A stretch of 18,679 nt of DNA from Syntrophaceae bacterium UBA6252 (GCA_002441265.1 DJVQ01000034.1:34005-52683), one strand, 5' to 3'. Counted from the first letter of the stretch, positions 1-7,864 are shown. A program made the numbers and translations. The notes: generated by a model not told the origin, from the letters alone.

Positions 1-2504
1 GTTCCGATGGCCTCCATTTTCTGGGCCTGGAGAAGCTGGGATTCGAGACGCTTCCGGTTCGTAATGTCTTCCGCGATTCCTTCGTAACGCAGGGCGTTTC
101 CCCGGCCGTCCCTGACGCACCTGGCGCTGAGGACCACGAATACCGTTCCCCCGCCCCTCTTGCGGTACTCGGTCTCGAAGCCCGCAACGGTGCCTTCCCG
201 CTCGATGATTTCCCTGAACTTCGAACGGTCCTCCGGCCGCATGTAGAGTTCCCTGCCGATGTCGGCGATGGAGGAGACCATTTCCTCCGGGGACCCGTAT
301 CCGGTCATCCGCGCCATGGCGGGATTGACGGTGATGAACCTGCCTTCCGGCGTGGACTGGTAGATTCCCTCGATGGCCTCCTCGAAAATCTCCCTGTACT
401 TCGCCTCCGACTCCCGGAGCGCCTGCTCCGCGATCACCTTCTCGGTGACGTCGGTGGCGATGTGGATGACCTTTTCCAGGTTTCCCTCCTCGTCGAAAAC
501 GGGAGTGGTCGAAACGAGGCAGTACCCCCCGAGCGTTTCCAGTCTCATCTCCACGGTCTGGGACCGGCCCGTGGACAGCGCCTTTTCCAGCGGGCACCCG
601 GGGGAAGGGGCACCGGTCAGGTGGAACAGCTCGTAACACTTCTTTCCGACGATCTCCCCGGTGGATTGCTTCAACACGCCGGCCGTCGCCCGGTTCGCGG
701 CCAGAATGGTGTGATCGGGAGCGAGGATCAGCGTGGGGTGGCTTACGGCCTGGAAAATGTCCTCCCATTCCTTCGAAACCTTCCGAAGCCTCTCCTCCAC
801 CTGCTTCCGGTCGGTGATGTCCCGGATGAACCCTCCCACGCCGAGGTTCCCCCCGAACAGTTCGACGGGGAACTTGAGGGTTTCGAAACAGCGTTCCCCC
901 GTCCCCTGCTCCCGGATACTGACCGATCTCGACGAAAGGGCCTCGGCGTCCGACTGGTGGCACTGGACGGCGACGGATTCCGGCATCAGCTCGAAATCGG
1001 TCCGCCCGATGACTTCCGATTCGTCCCTCCCGAAAAAGGAGCACAGCGCCCTGTTGGCGATGAGGTGCCGGAAGCGGTCGTCCTTGAGAAAAACCATTTC
1101 CGTGGTCGAATCGATGAAGGTGCGGTACCTTCTTTCGCTCTCGAGGAGTTTTTCCTCGGCCCGTCTCCGTTCGCTGATGTCCCTGCAGACGTGGACGACC
1201 CCGTAGGGCGATCCGTTCCGGTCCCGGAGAACGTCCCCGTTGACTTCGAAAAGGACCTTTCCGCCGTCCTTCATCACCAGATGGTATTCCCTGGGTCCCA
1301 GCCTCCCCTGGAGCATGAGGTCCGCATTCTCCAGGGCCTTTTGCCGGTCTTCCGGCGCGATGAATTCGAGCATGTTCCTGCCCTCGATTTCCGAACGGTC
1401 GTAGCCTCCGGTACGCAGGGCGGATTCGCTGACGAACAGAACCGTGCCGTCCATATCGGTGCGGATCATCACGTCGGGAATCGTGGCGATCAGGCTGGTG
1501 TTCAGTTCCTCGCTCCTGCGCAGGGACTCCTCCGCTTCCCTGCGTTTCTTTTCCTCCCGGACGATTCCCCAGGCCTTCGAGCCCAGGTAGGAAAAAAGGG
1601 CGGTGCCCAGGAACACGACGGCCAGGACCCCGGCGAGACGGTTGCGGAAGCCCGTCATGTACGCCAGGACCTCGTCCTCCGGAGTGGCCACGACGATGGA
1701 CCAGAAGGTGTTCCCGAGACGGATGGGCATGTAGACGGCATGCTTCGTCACGGTCTCGACGACATTTTCCCTGATCCTGTTGAACGTATAGGTCGTGACC
1801 CCCTCCCTGCCCTCGAGCATCTCCCGGGCCATGGCGAGGATGGACGGATAATCCCTGCAGTTGTCAAAAACCGAATTCCCTACATGGCCGGGAACGGGAC
1901 AGTACAACTCGATCCCCTTTTCGCTGAGCACCCAGGCATAGCCTGTTTCGCCGATCCGGATGTTCGCCAGGTAGCGTTTCGCGATGACGTCGAACGGGAT
2001 GATGAAGGCGACGGACCCGTCGAACCGCTCCCCCCTGAAAACGGGAACGTGAATGGCGATCGCATCGAATTCCCTGATGGTCCGGATGACGTCGCTCACC
2101 ACGGTCCGGTGGCCCGATCTCAACCGTTTCATGTGATCCAGATGGCTCAGATCGGTACCCGGCGTCGACGCTTCCGGCACGCTGTAGACAATGCGCCCGT
2201 CGCCGTCGACGCGGCTCACGATGGCGACGGTGTCCCGGTACCGGCTGAAGACTTCCCTGAGGAGCATCCTGCCGCTTTCGTCGAGGTCCACGACGTGGGA
2301 ATAGGGGGAAAGGGTGGTGAGGTTGGCGATCAGGTTCTCGAAGGTGCTCTCGATCCCCGCAGCCGCCTGCCGGGCGTGCATGCGCTGGCCGGCGTTCATG
2401 CCGTCGATGGCCTTCCGTTTCGCATCCTCGTAAAAGTTGAAAAAAAGATAGAGGCACAATGCCAGGAGAAGGAGCAGAAGCGCAAACTGGAATTTGTACT
2501 TCAT
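1..2504 (-). CDS. Membrane-bound Cache/multi-PAS sensor histidine kinase (C-terminus outside window)
   Basis: Reading the minus strand from the ATG at 2504 gives 834 residues without a stop up to the window edge. An N-terminal membrane segment (about residues 6-23) is followed by an extracytoplasmic Cache-type region. That region contains the typical run IRIGETGYAWVLSEKG near residue 190. A second membrane segment lies at about 288-308. Four PAS units follow at roughly 330-450, 455-570, 580-695 and 700-825; several end in the usual DIT/DIS-x-R/K signature. The last visible residues, LLQAQKMEAIG, are the conserved lead-in to a HisKA H-box (normally followed by a catalytic His), so the kinase core lies just beyond position 1. 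It probably senses a small periplasmic ligand and phosphorylates an unseen response regulator. An AGGA-type ribosome site (GCGAGGACCGAG) precedes the ATG. The family is certain; the ligand cannot be told. Confidence 0.88.
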   Translation of the reverse strand, partial: MKYKFQFALLLLLLALCLYLFFNFYEDAKRKAIDGMNAGQRMHARQAAAGIESTFENLIANLTTLSPYSHVVDLDESGRMLLREVFSRYRDTVAIVSRVDGDGRIVYSVPEASTPGTDLSHLDHMKRLRSGHRTVVSDVIRTIREFDAIAIHVPVFRGERFDGSVAFIIPFDVIAKRYLANIRIGETGYAWVLSEKGIELYCPVPGHVGNSVFDNCRDYPSILAMAREMLEGREGVTTYTFNRIRENVVETVTKHAVYMPIRLGNTFWSIVVATPEDEVLAYMTGFRNRLAGVLAVVFLGTALFSYLGSKAWGIVREEKKRREAEESLRRSEELNTSLIATIPDVMIRTDMDGTVLFVSESALRTGGYDRSEIEGRNMLEFIAPEDRQKALENADLMLQGRLGPREYHLVMKDGGKVLFEVNGDVLRDRNGSPYGVVHVCRDISERRRAEEKLLESERRYRTFIDSTTEMVFLKDDRFRHLIANRALCSFFGRDESEVIGRTDFELMPESVAVQCHQSDAEALSSRSVSIREQGTGERCFETLKFPVELFGGNLGVGGFIRDITDRKQVEERLRKVSKEWEDIFQAVSHPTLILAPDHTILAANRATAGVLKQSTGEIVGKKCYELFHLTGAPSPGCPLEKALSTGRSQTVEMRLETLGGYCLVSTTPVFDEEGNLEKVIHIATDVTEKVIAEQALRESEAKYREIFEEAIEGIYQSTPEGRFITVNPAMARMTGYGSPEEMVSSIADIGRELYMRPEDRSKFREIIEREGTVAGFETEYRKRGGGTVFVVLSARCVRDGRGNALRYEGIAEDITNRKRLESQLLQAQKMEAIG

Positions 2505-2562
2505 CTCGGTCCTCGCAGCCGTCTTGGTCAAGGTGGGAAAAAATACAGCGACATCCACGCCA

Positions 2563-2591
2563 ATTATGAATGCGGACCGGCCCGTTGTCAA
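2563..2591 (-). promoter_or_regulatory. Sigma-70 promoter of the sensor kinase
   Basis: On the minus strand TTGACA (2591-2586) is separated by exactly 17 bases from CATAAT (2568-2563): six of six and five of six matches to the housekeeping consensus. Initiation would fall near 2556, leaving a leader of about 50 nt before the kinase ATG at 2504. Confidence 0.72.
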
Positions 2592-2641
2592 TGACAAACC
2601 GGCAAAGGACGGCCGGAATGCGAAAGGGAGAGCGGTAGAAC

Positions 2642-2696
2642 CGGCGGAATTCCGGAAGGGGAGGACCGGCGTTTCGCCGGACCGGGGATTCCGCCG
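2642..2696. repeat. Nested inverted repeat in the kinase-citrate synthase divergent intergenic region
   Basis: The 316-base gap between the divergent kinase and citrate synthase genes holds a two-level palindrome. The outer arms CGGCGGAAT (2642-2650) and ATTCCGCCG (2688-2696) enclose an inner stem CCGGCG-TTT-CGCCGG (2666-2680), extended by GG/CC across one A-A mismatch. No T-tract follows on either strand, so it is not a classical terminator. Its role is unknown. The rest of the gap holds the kinase promoter, two T-rich runs (about 2745-2773) and the citrate synthase leader. Confidence 0.55.
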
Positions 2697-2752
2697 CCGG
2701 CCTCGGCAGGCGCATCCCCGGTGAATCCTTCCCGATTCTCACCCTTTTTTTA

Positions 2753-2781
2753 TGGTTAAACGGGTTTTTTTTTGTTATAGG
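2753..2781 (+). promoter_or_regulatory. Possible promoter for citrate synthase
   Basis: TATAGG at 2776-2781 (four of six) lies 17 bases after TGGTTA at 2753-2758 (three of six) in an AT-rich, T-run stretch just ahead of the gene. It is weak, but it is the best match in the leader. AAGAGG at about 2807-2812 serves as the ribosome site for the ATG at 2821. Confidence 0.3.
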
Positions 2782-2820
2782 TTTTTGTTTCGATCACAAC
2801 AGCAATAAGAGGCAGATCCC

Positions 2821-4146
2821 ATGGCAAAGAAAGCACAGCTCATCGTCGAAGGCAAGACCTTCGAACTTCCCATCATCGAGGCGACGGAGGGAAATTACGC
2901 CATCGACATTTCCCACCTCAGGGAACAGACCGGCCTCGTCACGCTCGACCCCGGCTATCACAACACGGGAAGCTGTATCAGCGGCATTACCTTCATGGAC
3001 GGGGAACAAGGCATCCTCCGCTACCGGGGGATCCCCATCGAACAGCTGGCGGAGCATTCCACCTTCGTCGAAACGGCGTATCTTCTCATCACGGGGGAAC
3101 TCCCCACGCGGGAGGAACTCACGGCCTTTTCCTCCAAGTTGAACGACCATTCCCTCGTCCACGAGGACATGCGCCACTTCTTCGAGCGGTACCCGAAAGG
3201 CGCCCATCCCATGGGGATTCTCGCCTCCATGGTGAACGCGCTTCGGGCTTTCTATCCCGAGCTTCCCGAACGCACCGAAGAGGAGGAAATCCGGATCACC
3301 TTCGCCCGGCTTCTTTCCAAGCTGCGGACCCTCGCCGCCCTGTCCTACCGGATCTCCATGGGGCTCCCCATCAACTACCCGTCGATCCACCTGAGCTACT
3401 GCGCCAACTTCCTGAACCTGATGTTCGACTCGCCGGTGAAGCCGTACATCATCGACGAAGACCTCGTCCACGCCCTGAACGTGTTCTGGATTCTCCACGC
3501 CGATCACGAGCAGAATTGCTCCACCTCGGCCGTCCGCCTCGTCGGCAGCGCCCGGGTCAACCTCTACGCAGCCATCTCGGCGGGGATCAGCGCTCTCTGG
3601 GGGCCCCTCCACGGCGGCGCGAACCAGTCGGTCGTGGAAATGCTCCAGGCCATCCATGACGGGGGCGGCGACCTGAAGCCCTTCCTCGAACGGGCGAAGG
3701 ACCGGGAAGACTCGTTCCGGCTTATGGGATTCGGCCACAGCGTCTACAAGAACTACGATCCCCGGGGCAAGATCATGAAGGAGATGTGCGACAAGGTCCT
3801 GGCCAAGGTGGACCGGCAGGATCCGCTCCTCGACCTCGCCAAACGGCTGGAGGAGGTCGCCCTGAACGACCCCTACTTCGTCGATCACAAGCTGTATCCG
3901 AACGTGGACTTCTACAGCGGAATCATTCTGAGGGCCCTGGGAATCCCCCTCGACATGTTCACCGTCATGTTCGCCATCGGACGCCTGCCCGGATGGATCA
4001 GCCAGTGGAAGGAAAGCCTGGGGGACAGCCGGAGCAAGCTCCACAGGCCCCGCCAGGTCTATATCGGCCGCGGCAGGAGGGACTACGTTCCCATAGACAA
4101 AAGGAAGCCCACCGACGGGCTGCCGGGGAACATTCTCGTCTTCTGA
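2821..4146 (+). CDS. gltA: Citrate synthase (type I, GltA-like)
   Basis: This 441-residue protein condenses oxaloacetate with acetyl-CoA to citrate, the entry step of the TCA cycle, in the cytoplasm. The three catalytic residues fall in their conserved contexts: His264 in GPLHGGANQ, His306 in GFGHSVYKNYDPR and Asp363 in YPNVDFYSG, within one position of E. coli GltA numbering. LHADHEQNCSTS near residue 226 and the C-terminal RPRQVYIG segment are also typical, and the length matches the family. The N-terminal extension with VTLDPGYHNTGSC is the type I (larger) form. The ATG follows AAGAGG with an 8-base gap. The stop is only 22 bases from the end of convergent nikO, with no clear terminator between them. 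A 2-methylcitrate synthase activity cannot be excluded from sequence, but the length and N-terminal domain favour citrate synthase. Confidence 0.96.
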   Translation: MAKKAQLIVEGKTFELPIIEATEGNYAIDISHLREQTGLVTLDPGYHNTGSCISGITFMDGEQGILRYRGIPIEQLAEHSTFVETAYLLITGELPTREELTAFSSKLNDHSLVHEDMRHFFERYPKGAHPMGILASMVNALRAFYPELPERTEEEEIRITFARLLSKLRTLAALSYRISMGLPINYPSIHLSYCANFLNLMFDSPVKPYIIDEDLVHALNVFWILHADHEQNCSTSAVRLVGSARVNLYAAISAGISALWGPLHGGANQSVVEMLQAIHDGGGDLKPFLERAKDREDSFRLMGFGHSVYKNYDPRGKIMKEMCDKVLAKVDRQDPLLDLAKRLEEVALNDPYFVDHKLYPNVDFYSGIILRALGIPLDMFTVMFAIGRLPGWISQWKESLGDSRSKLHRPRQVYIGRGRRDYVPIDKRKPTDGLPGNILVF

Positions 4147-4168
4147 CGTCAGGGCCGCCGGTCGCCGC

Positions 4169-4906
4169 TCAGCCCTCTTCCAGATCGGAGTGGTGGTGCG
4201 GCCGCCCCCCCGCCCGGTGCGCATGGGCATGGGCGTGGAGGACGTCCTCCTTGGCGGGGATGAGGCGCCCGTCCGCGAGAACCCAGGTTTCGCCGGTGAC
4301 GCGGTCAAGAAAATCGAAATCGTGGGACGCGATGATCGCCGGAAGCCCGAGTCCGAGGAGGACCTGGGCGATCCGTTCCGTCGTGTCCCTGTCGAGTCCT
4401 GCCGTCGGCTCGTCGAGAAGAAGCAGCCGTGGACCCATGGCGAGCACCGTGGCCAGGGCGACGAGTTTCTTTTCCCCGTGGGAGAGGCGATAGCTCACCC
4501 GGTTCTCGAAACGCTCCATCCCGAGCAGCGACAGGGTTTCCCGGACGATCCGGAGCGCCTCGCCCGGACTTTTCCCGAGGTTCAAAGGGCCGAAGGCCAC
4601 GTCCTCCCGAACGGTGGGACAGAAAAGCTGGTCATCGGAATTCTGAAAAAGATACCCCACCCGCTCCCGGACAAAGAAAAAATCGTCCTCGCTCCTGACG
4701 GTCCTCCCGAAAACCCGCAGGCTCCCCGAATCGGGGGCAAGAAGTCCCATGAGGATGTGAAACAGGGTCGTTTTGCCGCTCCCGTTGTGACCGATCAGGG
4801 CGATCCGCTGGTCGTCGCTAAGCGTGAACGACGTCTCCCGGAGCACGGGGTCTCCGCACCCGTATCGAAAGGAAACGGACTGGAATTCAACGGCCGGATC
4901 AGCCAT
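4169..4906 (-). CDS. nikO: Nickel/cobalt ECF transporter ATP-binding protein
   Basis: This 245-residue cytoplasmic ABC ATPase powers group I ECF-type nickel uptake. Visible motifs in order are Walker A GHNGSGKTT (39-47), Q-loop FQNSDDQLF (Q88), a variant signature LSHGEKK (141-147), Walker B LLLLDEP (161-167), D-loop GLD and H-loop His195. After the ATPase fold comes a short His-rich tail (HAHAHAH at 224-230, HHH at 237-239), which suggests metal binding and fits a nickel substrate. Its ATG overlaps the end of nikQ by 8 bases, so translation is likely coupled. It is the last gene of the operon and converges on citrate synthase. CbiO (cobalt) is the alternative name. The linked nikR, nikK and nikL favour nickel. 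Confidence 0.93.
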   Translation of the reverse strand: MADPAVEFQSVSFRYGCGDPVLRETSFTLSDDQRIALIGHNGSGKTTLFHILMGLLAPDSGSLRVFGRTVRSEDDFFFVRERVGYLFQNSDDQLFCPTVREDVAFGPLNLGKSPGEALRIVRETLSLLGMERFENRVSYRLSHGEKKLVALATVLAMGPRLLLLDEPTAGLDRDTTERIAQVLLGLGLPAIIASHDFDFLDRVTGETWVLADGRLIPAKEDVLHAHAHAHRAGGRPHHHSDLEEG

Positions 4907-5651
4907 GGACGGTCACCACGACGACGAGGACGCACGCCAGGACACCCAGGGCGAACGCGTCGGACGTTTTTACCGACGGCGCTTCCAGGAGAGGGATTCT
5001 GCCCCGGAATCCCCGGCAGACCATGGCGGAGCGCACCCGAAGTCCCCTCTCGTAACCGTTCACGAGCATCATGCCCACGAGAAAGGCCAGGTGCCGGTAC
5101 GTGTGAAAATTTGTCCGGGGACGGAAACAGCGGATCCGCATGGCGTTCAGGATCCTCGTATATTCTTTCCCGATTTCGACGGCGTAACGGTACGTGAAGA
5201 AAAAAAGGGAGACGAGCTTTTCCGGGACGCCGAGCCCCTCCAGCCCCCGGGCGATGGCGGCCATGGGCGTGGAAGCCACGAAGGCGGCTGTGAAGAAGAA
5301 GATCGCATTGGAGCGCACCGTCAGGACCAGGGCCCGGTCGATTCCTTCCCGGGTGGCATGGAAGGGGCCCACGGCGAAGAGGGTCTCTCCGGGCACGGAG
5401 AACGGCAGGAATACCCACAGGAACAGCACGAATCCGTTCGCGGCGGCGAGGAGCGCCGCCGTTCTCCCCGGAGGCGGTTGCGCCAGGAACAGAACGGACA
5501 GGGCAAAGAGAAACGCGACACCCGCCGCCGGGAGGTTCTGGATCAGGGCCGCGGAGAAGGAAAAAACCAGGGACCCGAGAATTTTCGTCCTCGGGTCCAG
5601 CCGGTATAGAAACGTCTGTTTCCGTTCACCCGCCAGGGGTTCATCAATCAT
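4899..5651 (-). CDS. nikQ: Nickel/cobalt ECF transporter transmembrane T-component
   Basis: This 250-residue inner-membrane protein couples ATP hydrolysis by NikO to the substrate-binding NikM. The start RLDPRTKILGSLVFSFSAAL is the characteristic opening of CbiQ/NikQ proteins. Several hydrophobic segments follow. The C-terminal half carries the arginine-rich coupling helices that contact the ATPase: AMRIRCFRPR near residue 172 and YERGLRVRSAMVCRGF near 206. The length is normal. The ATG overlaps the nikL stop in an ATGA, and the gene end overlaps nikO by 8 bases, so nikL-nikQ-nikO is a tightly coupled block. Confidence 0.92.
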   Translation of the reverse strand: MIDEPLAGERKQTFLYRLDPRTKILGSLVFSFSAALIQNLPAAGVAFLFALSVLFLAQPPPGRTAALLAAANGFVLFLWVFLPFSVPGETLFAVGPFHATREGIDRALVLTVRSNAIFFFTAAFVASTPMAAIARGLEGLGVPEKLVSLFFFTYRYAVEIGKEYTRILNAMRIRCFRPRTNFHTYRHLAFLVGMMLVNGYERGLRVRSAMVCRGFRGRIPLLEAPSVKTSDAFALGVLACVLVVVVTVHG

Positions 5652-6250
5652 TTATTCTCTTTACGCCCCTTTATGAAAAAAAAGACCCCGAAAAGACCGA
5701 CAATATATCCTACCCCGCCGACAATTTCAACGACGGAAGGGGCTTCCTTGTTCAGGGAAAGAACGGCCTCCACCAGGGGCTTCATCCGGGCGTCGAAGAC
5801 CTCGTTGACCACGGCGCGAAGCCGTTCCTCGGAGATCCCGGCGAGGGGGGCCTCGTTTCCGGCGACGCCTGCGTCCGGCGCGGTTTTCTCTTCCGCCGCC
5901 GTCCCGCCACCCGCCTCTTCCGCAGCGGACAGGGGCAGGACGAATTCCGTCCGGTGCCCCATGGAGGCGGTAAGGACGATGATCACTTCCTTTCCGCCGG
6001 GCGACGGAAACCGGAACTCCCCGTTGTCGTCGGTCTTCGTTTCCAGGAGCTTCGCCCTTTCCCCGGTGAAGACTTCCACTTTGGAGTTCTTGATTTTGCT
6101 GCCATCGGCGAAGTATCCTTCGCCGCAGACCTGCCCCCCCTCCTCGAAGGCGAAGACCTTGACGCTGTGGGCCGACGCCGTGGAAAAGCCGGCAAGAAGG
6201 ATTGCCGCCGCGAGCAACCCCGCCAGGCGCATGGGAAAATGAAAACGCAT
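5648..6250 (-). CDS. nikL: NikL-type accessory protein of nickel ECF transporter (exported, membrane-anchored)
   Basis: The product has 200 residues. A signal peptide (1-27, ending FSTASA) leads to a predicted mature N-terminus HSVKVFAF. A beta-rich, carboxypeptidase-regulatory-like region follows, with the typical stretch SKVEVFTGERAKLLETKTDDNGEF. Then come a low-complexity Ala/Glu/Gly linker (about 110-140), a short helical part and a C-terminal membrane helix (about 175-194) ending in KGRKENK. In related Nik systems NikL stands in for NikN/CbiN as the small partner of NikM; that role is inferred from context and topology. GGGAGGT precedes the ATG by about 8 bases. A repeat copy lies directly upstream (6270-6431) and separates it from nikM; without it the two genes would be 4 bases apart. 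Confidence 0.82.
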   Translation of the reverse strand: MRFHFPMRLAGLLAAAILLAGFSTASAHSVKVFAFEEGGQVCGEGYFADGSKIKNSKVEVFTGERAKLLETKTDDNGEFRFPSPGGKEVIIVLTASMGHRTEFVLPLSAAEEAGGGTAAEEKTAPDAGVAGNEAPLAGISEERLRAVVNEVFDARMKPLVEAVLSLNKEAPSVVEIVGGVGYIVGLFGVFFFIKGRKENK

Positions 6251-6269
6251 GTCGTCATACCTCCCGAAT

Positions 6270-6431
6270 CAACGAGTTCGTAAAAAGTCTGAAAAACGCT
6301 TCAGACGGTAAGGCGAAAAAGCTCCGCAGGCGCCGTGCCCGAATCCCTGGGACCGGGGCATATCGGGATGTACGCCGCGGAGACAAGGGATCAGGGGCAA
6401 CCTATCCCAGGGACTTTTTACGAAGCCGTCA
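6270..6431. mobile_element. MITE-like element, copy A, inserted at the nikM-nikL junction
   Basis: This 162-bp element has inverted ends. The left end CAACGAGTTCGTAAAAAGTC and the reverse complement of the right end TGACGGCTTCGTAAAAAGTC agree at 16 of 20 bases. It is flanked by the exact direct repeat GAAT (6266-6269 and 6432-6435). The interior shares the core AAAAAGCTCCG...GCCCGAATCCC with copies B and C, and carries its own arms CCCTGGGA (6345-6352) and TCCCAGGG (6405-6412). There is no coding capacity. Its right end encodes the last four residues and the stop of nikM. Confidence 0.8.
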
Positions 6432-7020
6432 GAATCTCCCGTTTCACCCTGCGAAGAAAGAGAATGCAGACGGAAGTGACGATTCCCTCGATCACCATGA
6501 CGGGGAGGTGTGCGAGGAAGATCACCTTCGCCGCATCGAGAAAAGCCCCTTCCGACAGGGCCAGGGTGACGGCCACGAACAGTCCGCTCAGGGCCACGGA
6601 AAGAAACCCCGCCCCGAATCCCGCCAGGGCTGCGGTGCGGTTCGTCCCTCCTTCCGCGGCCCCGTGAAAGAAATAAAAACAGAGAACGGCCGGAAGGGCC
6701 ATGTTCACCGTGTTGATGCCGAGCGTCGTCCATCCCCCGAATTGAAACAACATGGCCTGGAGGAACAGGGCGACGAGAATCGCCGGAAAGGCCGACCACC
6801 CGAGAAGAATCCCCAGGAGGCCGTTCAGGACGAGATGGACGCTCGTCGGACCGATGGGAACGTGGACGAGCGACGCCACGAAGAAGGCCGACGAAAGAAC
6901 GGCCACCTTCGGGATGGAATCGCCGCCCATTTTCTTCATCCCGACGGCGACGCCGGCCGCCGCGACGGCGACGCCGGCCGCCAGGATGGGCATGGAAAGA
7001 ACACCTTCGGAGATATGCAT
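6418..7020 (-). CDS. nikM: Nickel ECF transporter substrate-binding membrane protein
   Basis: The product is a 200-residue multi-spanning membrane protein that captures the metal ion. It opens with MHISEGVLS, the conserved N-terminus of the NikM/CbiM family, in which Met1 and His2 bind the metal. It also has the signature LVHVPIGPTSVHLVLNGLLG with His53 and His62. About six hydrophobic segments are visible, the usual number. GGAGG sits 4 bases before the ATG, and nikK ends 11 bases upstream, so the two are cotranscribed. The C-terminus ...KREILTAS and the TAA come from the inverted end of a repeat element. Excision would give ...KREIREV and a TGA 4 bases before nikL, so the present tail is secondary. 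CbiM (cobalt) is the alternative; NikR linkage favours nickel. Confidence 0.94.
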   Translation of the reverse strand: MHISEGVLSMPILAAGVAVAAAGVAVGMKKMGGDSIPKVAVLSSAFFVASLVHVPIGPTSVHLVLNGLLGILLGWSAFPAILVALFLQAMLFQFGGWTTLGINTVNMALPAVLCFYFFHGAAEGGTNRTAALAGFGAGFLSVALSGLFVAVTLALSEGAFLDAAKVIFLAHLPVMVIEGIVTSVCILFLRRVKREILTAS

Positions 7021-7031
7021 GGGCCTCCGCT

Positions 7032-7799
7032 CTACTTCATTTCGATGAACTGGACCCAGATGACCGCTCCGATCTCGACATCCTTGCCCTCGATTTTGCG
7101 GTCATCGGTGTTCAGGGCGGCGAATCCCCACCACCCCGCCTTGGGAACGCCGTAAGTGAAGACGCCGTTCCCGTCGGCCTTCACGACCTGGGTCACCATG
7201 TACTCGTTGGGTTTTTCCCCGCCTTTCGCTCTGTCGGGATCGTAGAATTCCACTTCGACCTCGGCATAGGGAACGGGCTTGCCCTGGACTTTCACGATTC
7301 CCTGGAAAACGTTCCCGCCGTAGAGACCGTAAGGCCTGGCAAGGGGAACGATTTCCGTGCGGAGCCCCACTTCCTCGTCCCAGCCCTCCTCCAGACCGAA
7401 GGCCGCCACGACGACCTTGGTATAATGAACGATGTAGATGTCCTCGGCAGGCTCGAAATAGGGTTTCGGTTCCATGCAGAACGCATAGACTCCCGGCTTC
7501 CTGATCTGGTATTTCGTTTCCCAGGCCTTCATGTCCATGATCTTGGCCGGTTTCAGCGTGTTCAGCAGGTCCGTCATTTTCCCGTCATGGAAAACACCGA
7601 AAACCGTTGGCTTTTCAAGGTTGAGCCCCACCAGTTCCACGGGATGGGCGAACATCACCTTCAGATCGACGGTATTGCTCTGCCCGGCGACGATCATCTG
7701 TTTCGAGGGGATGATCATGCCGAAATGGGCCATGGCGCTTCCCCAGGACGACAACACCAACAGTACGGACAAGACGACGAGACAAAGATGTTTCTTCAA
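7032..7799 (-). CDS. nikK: NikK, DUF4198-family periplasmic component of nickel uptake
   Basis: The product has 255 residues from a TTG start at 7799. This start is preceded by GGAGGAAAGGATC, a strong ribosome site, and it gives a clean signal peptide (KKHLCLVVLSVLLVLSSWGSAMA) ending before HFGMIIPS. Longer in-frame versions run through a repeat element and have no signal peptide. The mature protein is a DUF4198-type beta-rich exported protein. Motifs include MIIPSKQMI, KVMFAHPVE, YFEPAEDIYIVHYTKVV and the C-terminal KAGWWGFAAL. Such proteins accompany NikM in deltaproteobacterial nickel operons and are thought to deliver or bind nickel outside the membrane; this is family knowledge, not visible here. 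The predicted mature N-terminus is His, as in NikL. nikM follows after 11 bases. Confidence 0.87.
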   Translation of the reverse strand: MKKHLCLVVLSVLLVLSSWGSAMAHFGMIIPSKQMIVAGQSNTVDLKVMFAHPVELVGLNLEKPTVFGVFHDGKMTDLLNTLKPAKIMDMKAWETKYQIRKPGVYAFCMEPKPYFEPAEDIYIVHYTKVVVAAFGLEEGWDEEVGLRTEIVPLARPYGLYGGNVFQGIVKVQGKPVPYAEVEVEFYDPDRAKGGEKPNEYMVTQVVKADGNGVFTYGVPKAGWWGFAALNTDDRKIEGKDVEIGAVIWVQFIEMK

Positions 7800-7830
7800 G
7801 ATCCTTTCCTCCCACAGGTTGGAATGAAGC

Positions 7831-7850
7831 CTGTTTCCGAAGGGAAACAG
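7831..7850. promoter_or_regulatory. Perfect palindrome in the nikK leader
   Basis: CTGTTTCC (7831-7838) and GGAAACAG (7843-7850) form a perfect 8-bp inverted repeat with a 4-base centre, 32 bases upstream of the nikK start codon. It does not match the NikR operator pattern and has no T-tract. It could be an RNA hairpin ahead of the ribosome site or a binding site for another regulator. Confidence 0.45.
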
Positions 7851-7864
7851 TCGGCAGATGACGT

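Noticed and set aside
462..2594. Long plus-strand open frame (710 codons)
   Set aside because: It lies antisense to the sensor kinase, whose Cache and PAS motifs are unmistakable. The plus translation is rich in Pro/Asp/His/Arg with no domain pattern, a GC-rich shadow.
2741..2773. T-rich runs upstream of citrate synthase as a terminator
   Set aside because: Only a 4-bp ACCC/GGGT pairing is possible; more likely AT-rich promoter sequence.
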